Shown: positions 46,401 to 52,488 of the stretch, one piece after another | Layout: each line of letters opens with the position of its first letter | Position numbering within the stretch: position 1 is the first letter of the stretch | Assembly (NCBI GenBank): GCA_937872515.1 | Contig: CALMSX010000014.1 | Coordinates: 1 to 56,341 of the forward strand | Direction of reading: 5' to 3' | Origin: an uncultured Bacteroidota bacterium | GTDB lineage: Bacteria > Bacteroidota > Bacteroidia > Chitinophagales > Saprospiraceae | Length of the DNA stretch: 56,341 bases | Made by a program: the position numbers and the translations under genes | Notes under the pieces: generated by a model | The model's input: only the letters and a program-made list of their open reading frames with translations | The model's database searches: none | Told to the model about the DNA's origin: nothing

Positions 46401-49400
46401 ATAGGGCAAAAAACTGTAATTTCCAAGGACAACGGTATCACAATTTCCCGACATAAGCTCGCCACTCCAATATAGGGAAGGTTGTTCTACACCATTAACC
46501 AACCACCGTATGTGGATGGTATCTAAGGTATTGCCTCCATAATTTTTTAAAGCCACTTTAACTTGTTGAATTCCCGAATCAAAGGGAGCATTGGGCCCTA
46601 AATACATAAAAATGCCTGCATCATCAGATGGTAACGGATCAAATTCATCAGCTCCGATATCTGGTGGGTTATTTCGTATCTCTCCATCAATATCAATATT
46701 GACCTCGTTGATATACACTCCTTTTCCATTCAGAAGTACGGCATATGTATGCAAATTGTTTTCTGCTAGAAAGTATGGATTTTCACTAATACTCTGAGAA
46801 TCCTGTTGAGTGGTAGTTTTCCAATGAGATAAGGAATTATAACCAGATATCAATAGAGTACTATTTAGCTGTTTATGAAAGTAATTATTAAAATTTATGA
46901 TTTGTGCTGTATTGCCTATATAATTGGCTGCATAAATTACCCCCGAAGACATAGAAATATTGTTTTTGACATGCAATGAGGTATTGTATTGTAGATTTAA
47001 CCCAAAGCCGTAATAAGTGCTATGTGTTATAATTGAGTTGTGATAGACATTTACATTCGAACAGGAGTATATATTAATGCTTTCAACCTGATTTGAGCTG
47101 CCAGACAGATTTGAAATTACATTGTTAGATACGTTGATAGGATTTATATTATTTCCACTAGAGTTATATATATTAATTCCATATCGTATTTTGGTAGAAA
47201 TTATTTTGTTTTTTGAAATAGTCGCTCCACCGCCAAACCAGTAGGCTTCAATTCCATTAAATGAACTTCCACTATTTTGTGTTTGTGTAATATCGTTATT
47301 CTGGACTATAAATTGTGACTCTCCTTGTAATGTAATTGAAGTATTGAAGTTGTTTTCAAAAATATTGTTTTCTATGATGGTCTTTTTACCATTGACAAAA
47401 TATATTCCATTGCTTCCGTTCTTAATTGTATTGTTGGCAATCACGTTAAAGGTGTCAAGAGTTGAGGGTGATGAACGGGATACAATCACAGATTCATTTT
47501 CTCCTCCACCGTACCCGTTTAGCGCCAATCCTTCTATGATGCAGTTTTCTATTAGATTACAGTGTGCCCCGCCATTGATTTCAATTACATTTTTATAAGC
47601 GGGGTTTACGCTTTTTATTGTTAGATTCTTTAATTGCACTCCATCGGCACCATTGAAACGAATGGTTGCTTTATCTAAGCCCAAATTGGTAATTACAACA
47701 TCTTCTCTTAAACCTGTTTCGGTTTGAAATAGAATTACATTTGAGCATCCACTTCCAATAAATTGACTAAACTTTAAAGTGTCTTCATAGATTCCAGGCC
47801 TTATATTAAAAGTCACATTTCCCAAAACACCGCCATTATTTAATTCCTGAATAGCATTTTTTAAAGATACAAAATCGGGATTGGTCCCACCAATGGTATA
47901 GCTACCCTGGAGTGCCGGGTATAAATTATTTTTATACAAAGTATCATTGGTGTTAAGTTCATCTACTATTCCATTGGGCAAGCTTACCCAAATTTGTAGT
48001 GAATGGTTTGTAAATGCAGGAAAGTTGTAAATGCCAATATCAAGCGAATCATAGGTTTCACCCGATGGTAGTATGCCTGTCCATAAATGGGGTGGCTGTG
48101 ACACTCCATTCACCTTCCAGTTTACTACCATTGAAGTGAGTGTATCAATGCCATTATTTTGAAACTTAATGTAGATAAAGTTATTTCCGGAAGGAAATGG
48201 CAAAGAGGGCCCATTAATTTCTAAAAGCCCCACATCATTGGACACTAAATCGAATTCATCGGCTCCAATATCTGGCATAATATTATTACGCGATTGTCCA
48301 TCTATGTCTTTAATTACATTGGTTTGTGGAATTCCCGCCTCATTTAGAAATGAGGAAGTACTGTGGAGATCAAACTCTGATATATAGACAGGATCTTCAC
48401 TTATACTATTGTTGTCTTGACCGGTTACTTGCCAGTCTAACAAATTACTGTAATTGGTACCATCAATAATTGCAATCATACCATCAGGAACATGAATATT
48501 GTTGTAATTGCTATTGAAACTGTTCTGAATTGAGTAAAATCGAATGCCAGATCTGTTGGTTCCTGGAAATTTATTAAATATAGAGTTGTTTATAAATTCC
48601 AAACCTGTATTGTAATTGAGTCTTACTTGAATTCCTGCACTATTGTTTCCTCCAGTTAGGATTGAGTTATTTACTACTCTTACGTTTCCCAAAGTAGTAA
48701 AATACCCATCCAGCCATATTCCAGAACATGCATCTGCTCCTTTGGTTGTAATAAAGTTATTACTGACAAGTGCTTTTGTAACACCATTTGTAATACCTCG
48801 CATATATATACCTGATCCATAATAGGCACTATTTAATGAATGAACCATATTGCCATTGATAAAAATATCCTTTGAGTTGGAGAATGTAACTGAGATAGCA
48901 TACTTAAAGGGATCTGTATTGGTTGAATCCATGTTAATTGTATTTCCTTCTATGAGAACTCCGTTATTGATACCACTAACGGATATCCCATTGAAACGCT
49001 GTCCTTCAAATATATTGTTTTTGATGGTGCATGAATCGTCTGAATTCAAATATATACCATAGCCTGAGGAACCAAACTCATTGTTTATAAAAGCATTTTT
49101 TTTATCGTTACTTCCTGTATTGCTATATACAAGGTAGTTGTTGTTTTCTGATGTCTGAAATCGGCAATGGTAGAATGTGTTACAAGTTGATGCTCCATTA
49201 ATAACTACTGCATGCGGATAATTTGGTGATGTTGCTTTAAATGTTATATTTCTGAATGTAAAGCCATCTGCTCCTGATAGAATTAACACGTTATCATTAA
49301 CTGCAAGGTTGTCAAAAATTACATTATTATTATTTTGAGATTCTGATTCAATAATTATTTTTTGATCACAGGAGTAGTTAAAATGTGGAGGAAGATCTAT

Positions 49401-52079
49401 AGTTTGGTGATAAATTCCATTCTGTATAAGAAATTTAACCGAATCGATGACACCGCCTAATTTAACTGCATTTAAAGCGGTTGTCAGATTTTGAAAAACT
49501 CCTGTGGACCCCACTAACCAGGAATCAGCTATTGCCGCATATATTGTATCAGAACTAAGGGTATCGTTAAGTGTATATTCGTCTATTTGGCCATTTACCA
49601 TATGGATAAATGTTTTAATTGTATAAGGAGTACTATGATTAAACAAATAATTGCCTATTATTAAGGTATCTTTCTGTGTTGGTGACAGACTACCTGAATA
49701 TTCAAAATCTGGTTGATTTATATTATTGACACTCCATTTAATGATTGCATTATCTATTGTGTCTAATCCTAAATTATGAACTACTATTTTAATTGGTTGA
49801 TTACCATATTTGAATTTTATTTTTGGAAACACATCAATGGGTGCTAAATCAATGTTAGGTGGACTAAATTCATCAGCACCTATGTCGGGAGATGTCAAAT
49901 TTCTTGATTCACCATCGTAATCTGAGATAACACTTAAGTGAGGTGCCCCTGAATTGTTGAGTAGAATATCTTTTGAGTGAAAATTTGTGTTGCTATAGAA
50001 ATAGGGCAAAAACTGTTTTCCATGAAGTTCTTTATTTAGGACATTTAAGGAACTAATAGTGGTATAGGGTGTATTATCGATATTTGCCAATACTGAACCG
50101 GAACTATAGAGTACATTATAATCTGTCAATGAGTTTTGATTGTTATATAGTGTATATGCTCTTCCTGATGCAGTGTTAATAAAAACATTATTGATCAAAC
50201 TGTCACAATGTCCGTTGTAAACTAGTAAAGCATTAGAATTTGTATTGGTATTTTGACCATGCAAATAGATGGTATTATGTGATACCTTAAAGTATCCAGA
50301 GCCTAAAAGATCTCTTACTCGGATTCCATGTGTTCCATTACCAGCTATATTCAAGTTTAGCATATTGTTATATACCGTGCTAATTCCGCCGGCTGATTGC
50401 AAATTAATTCCATGATGACATCCATTGCTGAGATTAATAAAATTGTTGTGAATTTCGATTTCACTATCGTCAATGCAAGATATACCCTCGTAACAGAAAG
50501 ACGTGGTATTTATTAGATTTTGCATTATTTTCATCCCAATCGTATTTTGAGCATAGATTCCATTGTTGCTAAATCCTGTGATATGGTTGTTGTTTATTAC
50601 AATATTATCCCTGGTATTTCCTGTGTAAGGATTCATGTAAATACCATGACTACCATTTTTAATTGTGTTGTTATTAATACGAATAATTCCTGTGTGTTCA
50701 AACATTGAAATAACAGGTAAAGAACCGATTGGAGCAGCCTGGAGAAGACATTTTTCGAAGCCAATATTTACGCAGTAATTATTTATCTTAATTAAATGAT
50801 CCCATTGTATCTGATTTTGTTTTATGGTAAGATTTCTGAATTGGACATTAAATACATTGTTTAAGCTCACTACATTAGCATTGTCATGATTTATTACCAC
50901 ACTACTGCTGTCGCCATTCTCTGCTTGGAATACAGTAAAGACAGAAGGAAAATAGCTTGGAAATATTAATTGTTCGTAATAATTTCCGGGCCTAACGTTA
51001 AAAACAACAGTATCGCAAGCACCATAGTTATAGAGATCAGATAAAGCACTATTAAAGTTGGCATAGTTGGGATTTGTTCCGCCTATGGTATATACACCTG
51101 TCAAACCTGATGAAATTGTTGCATTTTGTAGAGTATCATTAGATGGATTGTTATCATTCTGTCCGTTGGGATTAAATGTCCACGCTTTCAAGGTATGTTG
51201 GTCACCTACCCCCCCAAAGCTCTTATTGCCCAGTATTATATAGTGATAAAATGAGGGTGGTATATTTGCATAGACACGCTGACTATCCTGATAAGCACCA
51301 TCCCATTGCCATGCTATATCAAAAGAATCAATTACTTCTGAGCCAACATTTTGAATATAAACACCTATGTTATTATTTCCGGAACAAACCACAGTTGGAT
51401 TGGCAAAAGGGATAGTTAAATCTGTTGGAATGGCTAAGGTAAATTCGACAACATCTCCAAAAGATTGCCAAGTACTATTCGCATTGCGATCCGAATAGTA
51501 AAAACCCGCTGTCCCATCGGAATTTTCTATTCCTTGAGTAGCATTTTGACAGTTATTACCTGACCAATTCCATTCTAATGTATGTATTTCAATCTTATTG
51601 GTGCCTTCGAAGAGTTTAATTTGGCCATAATAGTAAGAACTTCCACAATTTTCATTGAATTCAAAGGTAATTAGCATGATTCTATTTGGTGATGAACCAA
51701 TGGTTTCATATTGGTATTCGTTATAAAAAAAACCGTTGCCATCATCGTAGTTTGCTGATGGATCTGTCCAGCATGCTGCAATAAAATTATTAGGTGTATT
51801 CATACTGGGTATTGCTTCACCATCGCAACAGAACCATGGATTTTCATTATTAAAAGTTACATAGCCGTGAAAATCAATCCACAAACTGTCATATAAATTC
51901 CCAAAACATGAAAACGGAAACCCGATAGGAACTTTAATGTGCTCATCTTCTCCTATCTGAATGATATTTGGATTTGAGCTTTGAATATTGGTATTTGTAC
52001 TATAGTTAACATTGTATTGAGCATTTAGTAATGATCCACAAGCTAACAATACAAGTAATATGTAATATAATCTATTCAT
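40488..52079 (-). CDS. Giant (3863-residue) secreted repeat protein: beta-helix modules and CARDB-like domains
   Basis: Signal peptide (residues 1-20, ending SLLNAQ). Residues about 25-215 form a nidogen-like beta-sandwich (PIGFPFSCFGNLYDSLW). Four modules follow, opening near residues 328, 850, 1391 and 1926; the first, third and fourth start with YTIGG/YTVGG. Each has a parallel beta-helix of about 400 residues closed by IGADEFDP or a variant (CKEF in the last), then a CARDB-like domain (VKVALKNYGGNTLDTIHIRW). An FN3-like domain lies at about 2463-2556. Eight CARDB-like repeats run to about 3550 (each opens PDL and ends ENNN). The last 310 residues hold PPC-like and IPT-like domains and a GNTDI segment. 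It ends without a sorting domain. It is the first gene of a four-gene operon and is probably an extracellular or cell-surface adhesin of extended shape. Confidence 0.9.
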   Translation of the reverse strand: MNRLYYILLVLLACGSLLNAQYNVNYSTNTNIQSSNPNIIQIGEDEHIKVPIGFPFSCFGNLYDSLWIDFHGYVTFNNENPWFCCDGEAIPSMNTPNNFIAACWTDPSANYDDGNGFFYNEYQYETIGSSPNRIMLITFEFNENCGSSYYYGQIKLFEGTNKIEIHTLEWNWSGNNCQNATQGIENSDGTAGFYYSDRNANSTWQSFGDVVEFTLAIPTDLTIPFANPTVVCSGNNNIGVYIQNVGSEVIDSFDIAWQWDGAYQDSQRVYANIPPSFYHYIILGNKSFGGVGDQHTLKAWTFNPNGQNDNNPSNDTLQNATISSGLTGVYTIGGTNPNYANFNSALSDLYNYGACDTVVFNVRPGNYYEQLIFPSYFPSVFTVFQAENGDSSSVVINHDNANVVSLNNVFNVQFRNLTIKQNQIQWDHLIKINNYCVNIGFEKCLLQAAPIGSLPVISMFEHTGIIRINNNTIKNGSHGIYMNPYTGNTRDNIVINNNHITGFSNNGIYAQNTIGMKIMQNLINTTSFCYEGISCIDDSEIEIHNNFINLSNGCHHGINLQSAGGISTVYNNMLNLNIAGNGTHGIRVRDLLGSGYFKVSHNTIYLHGQNTNTNSNALLVYNGHCDSLINNVFINTASGRAYTLYNNQNSLTDYNVLYSSGSVLANIDNTPYTTISSLNVLNKELHGKQFLPYFYSNTNFHSKDILLNNSGAPHLSVISDYDGESRNLTSPDIGADEFSPPNIDLAPIDVFPKIKFKYGNQPIKIVVHNLGLDTIDNAIIKWSVNNINQPDFEYSGSLSPTQKDTLIIGNYLFNHSTPYTIKTFIHMVNGQIDEYTLNDTLSSDTIYAAIADSWLVGSTGVFQNLTTALNAVKLGGVIDSVKFLIQNGIYHQTIDLPPHFNYSCDQKIIIESESQNNNNVIFDNLAVNDNVLILSGADGFTFRNITFKATSPNYPHAVVINGASTCNTFYHCRFQTSENNNYLVYSNTGSNDKKNAFINNEFGSSGYGIYLNSDDSCTIKNNIFEGQRFNGISVSGINNGVLIEGNTINMDSTNTDPFKYAISVTFSNSKDIFINGNMVHSLNSAYYGSGIYMRGITNGVTKALVSNNFITTKGADACSGIWLDGYFTTLGNVRVVNNSILTGGNNSAGIQVRLNYNTGLEFINNSIFNKFPGTNRSGIRFYSIQNSFNSNYNNIHVPDGMIAIIDGTNYSNLLDWQVTGQDNNSISEDPVYISEFDLHSTSSFLNEAGIPQTNVIKDIDGQSRNNIMPDIGADEFDLVSNDVGLLEINGPSLPFPSGNNFIYIKFQNNGIDTLTSMVVNWKVNGVSQPPHLWTGILPSGETYDSLDIGIYNFPAFTNHSLQIWVSLPNGIVDELNTNDTLYKNNLYPALQGSYTIGGTNPDFVSLKNAIQELNNGGVLGNVTFNIRPGIYEDTLKFSQFIGSGCSNVILFQTETGLREDVVITNLGLDKATIRFNGADGVQLKNLTIKSVNPAYKNVIEINGGAHCNLIENCIIEGLALNGYGGGENESVIVSRSSPSTLDTFNVIANNTIKNGSNGIYFVNGKKTIIENNIFENNFNTSITLQGESQFIVQNNDITQTQNSGSSFNGIEAYWFGGGATISKNKIISTKIRYGINIYNSSGNNINPINVSNNVISNLSGSSNQVESINIYSCSNVNVYHNSIITHSTYYGFGLNLQYNTSLHVKNNISMSSGVIYAANYIGNTAQIINFNNYFHKQLNSTLLISGYNSLSHWKTTTQQDSQSISENPYFLAENNLHTYAVLLNGKGVYINEVNIDIDGEIRNNPPDIGADEFDPLPSDDAGIFMYLGPNAPFDSGIQQVKVALKNYGGNTLDTIHIRWLVNGVEQPSLYWSGELMSGNCDTVVLGNYSFLPYKSHQIIAWTEQPNGVLDSFNYNDTLRIQNIYPALNGYYTVGGLLPDFNTFGQIQEPLKYGGIAGNVVFNIRDGIYPVNFNLDPFPKNNIHHSVTFKSEDNNSNGVILNNTNSVIFNLTNVHNIHVNNIEFNHTGGNGIRLSGGTSNISIDSCKFRGFVYTGATSDNNPNFASIYSLGTREDSILITNSDFFNASFGIYFSGGWSNPEKDNLLQGNNLTGKFYTAIYLGNQQNIKIINNKIDANLTDKAIEMWNMTSVDLSRNKIFARSEVSYTHAVYIWNIWGNPSLKSSISNNYIYSDGKHYQSLLALENYSYIDFYHNTLRSNVATENTRVVVCNSANPVGSFNFKNNILYSHKNARCLDHQNNSSGIEFSHNNFYNHGGPIAIWNGNSFTSIQSMAVATTNHISTQQNPPLFLNETDYKVQQPTLNNSGLNLISIANDIDGLVRNNPPDLGCKEFLLPQHDVGIISVISPQDTCGLSSSEYLTVRIQNFGSNTETGIVASFLVNATTWVSETINVPISAGQSLDYTFTTPYNFIAYGEYNIKVKATLTGDLQPVNDCIEITITNLPPLSNPVTNMIPLSNTENLESTISFSWLPSPGATHYDIYTWKTNENRGMSPDKADLLQINTSLNGFEYGSSYLWQINSKNECGQNIWSDTISFTVRHLPDLILDTVSNPVTGYTGQPIGIEWTAKNIGLGSTLSNIWIDKIYLSTDATFNPSLDVFLGGFINLTSLNENESYAQAKSITLPNNYVGSYYLIIVSDAENSVLETNNSNNYLVSSSQIVIQLSPTPDLRVTMVANPSNAFSGQNTLISYMVKNTGTAQTIPNLWYDQIIFGTDSLNAIGTVVATVQHTGVLPIDSSYHVQRTLSIPPNIFGKYYFHVKTDFNNTVFEYSAETNNSKSGNSINVILEPTADLIPLSSSLPDTLHNNQCLTFSYSIINDGIGTTFSNSNHWADKFYLSISPIFNQNFNQLIALNYIGTPINSLETYTHNPNICVGTNLSGSYYGYIEADAFNNVSEFAGETNNVTKLTGQYYVANPDLVITDITHNPNVIAGNLVSTSIKIKNIGIGHLVNRSLKLNIYISNFSQFNIANAELLASKNQYQSCLRQDSFIINENILIPPQYQGLFYLHIVVDAENSVLESQENNNIFTNSITIYQGNLPDLTLENFILPDTAQAGSYLTISFDLKNIGLEDALPHWNDKIYLSFDSSWNASNAILLHTISNANLLSSMGTKNIQRQILVPETIAENIYYIYIYADKENQIFESTNENNNIKRSNAIYIKKIPPSDLMLMNISINSDTITSGTTQSIVKKYRKNTTALRSYFVLDKIFLSTDTTLQSNDIEIAEHSEYLNGLQNLDTTTITSWLNIPITAEGDYYLIGNTDVAQINNDTNWVNNKNVLRNIGRLPKKIHIDLPMLPDIAVHNYNINNILTTGYASNLNFTIKNQGHAIAASTNYKLLLSTDPLFDNGDFNLYVDLSPELTPGQTSNDYSTFYIPSAFTGNYYLLIILDAENQFYEGAGEQNNLLAISIFITNPPPSDIIVENILSLTDTFVVGLNYSINYQVKNIGSSSAVGLIEDIIYISSDSQWSIDDKIIGSISQYNIIIQNNYLERTVNCFITGVLPGDYYLIVKSDVKQLINEINENNNSNHSITKVHVAYETIQLNIAKTPAIENNEIKYYELSIPANLFGETIKISLSADTTQVFNEIYASHQNIPSRSSYDHCSKIPLERIQQLIINEAIPGKYYIAVYANSLSSTYQNDTIIAKVVDFEFTNVFPKKGVTNTQVTLKIQGTKFFNTPVWRLRRYEPYQYVAAESYIIPDANTAYVTYNLDSIDLDTYNVEAVKADSSMAYIYQGFEVVEEGITDLQLDIEGPGSVSRRQNPLKITIRYINAGNTDIIDPKVLVSAPYNNGLAYTLQDLLSNNTTYQLIVNLKEEGVPLSLLRPNASGTIEVFAWGLPRPSYTVQLIND

Positions 52080-52145
52080 GATCCAGTCATTTAGATGAGG
52101 ATTTTTACAATTATGGACAGCTAAGTTTGAAAGTTTGAGGCATGA

Positions 52146-52173
52146 AAAAAATAACCCAAATGGGTAATTTTTT
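52146..52173. promoter_or_regulatory. Interrupted palindrome in the divergent region of the giant operon and the two-component system
   Basis: Arms AAAAAATAACCCA (52146-52158) and TGGGTAATTTTTT (52161-52173) pair with one mismatch around a central AA. It lies about 67 bases upstream of the giant gene and about 315 bases upstream of the kinase gene. It is a good candidate site for a dimeric regulator such as the LuxR-type response regulator encoded next door. The rest of the 409-base gap (52080-52488) is AT-rich and has no credible gene. Confidence 0.5.
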
Positions 52174-52451
52174 AGATGTTTTGTATTGGCTTACTTTGAT
52201 TGTTTACAGGACGTAGGCATATGACAATATGTTCAATTTCAAAAAACCGGTTATTGATGTACCAACTCTTAAGTTAGGTAGCATTAAGCTTGTCAGAATA
52301 GAAGGAGATCGATCAGTATATGGATTGTTGTATGTATTTAATTTATCTTTACATTTTAAATTTCTTCTAATGAAAGGATATTGCAAAACAGAAAAAATAA
52401 ATTTGGGATAGAATAATATATGTAATAATTTTATTATTAAAAATAATTAAA

Positions 52452-52459
52452 TAGATTTG
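52452..52459 (+). promoter_or_regulatory. Candidate -7 element for the histidine kinase gene
   Basis: TAGATTTG matches TAnnTTTG 29 bases before the ATG at 52489. A second match, TAAATTTG, lies at 52398-52405. Neither has a convincing TTTG -33 partner at the right distance. Confidence 0.35.
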
Positions 52460-52488
52460 GCATAGATCTAAGAAATTTGGATTGAATA

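Noticed and set aside
40488..52079. The repeated modules as a mis-assembly or tandem duplication artefact
   Set aside because: The four modules differ strongly at the DNA and protein level, so they are not recent or collapsed copies.
52204..52411. Two small open frames in the gap between the giant operon and the kinase
   Set aside because: They overlap each other on opposite strands, lack a recognisable product, and sit in AT-rich regulatory DNA.
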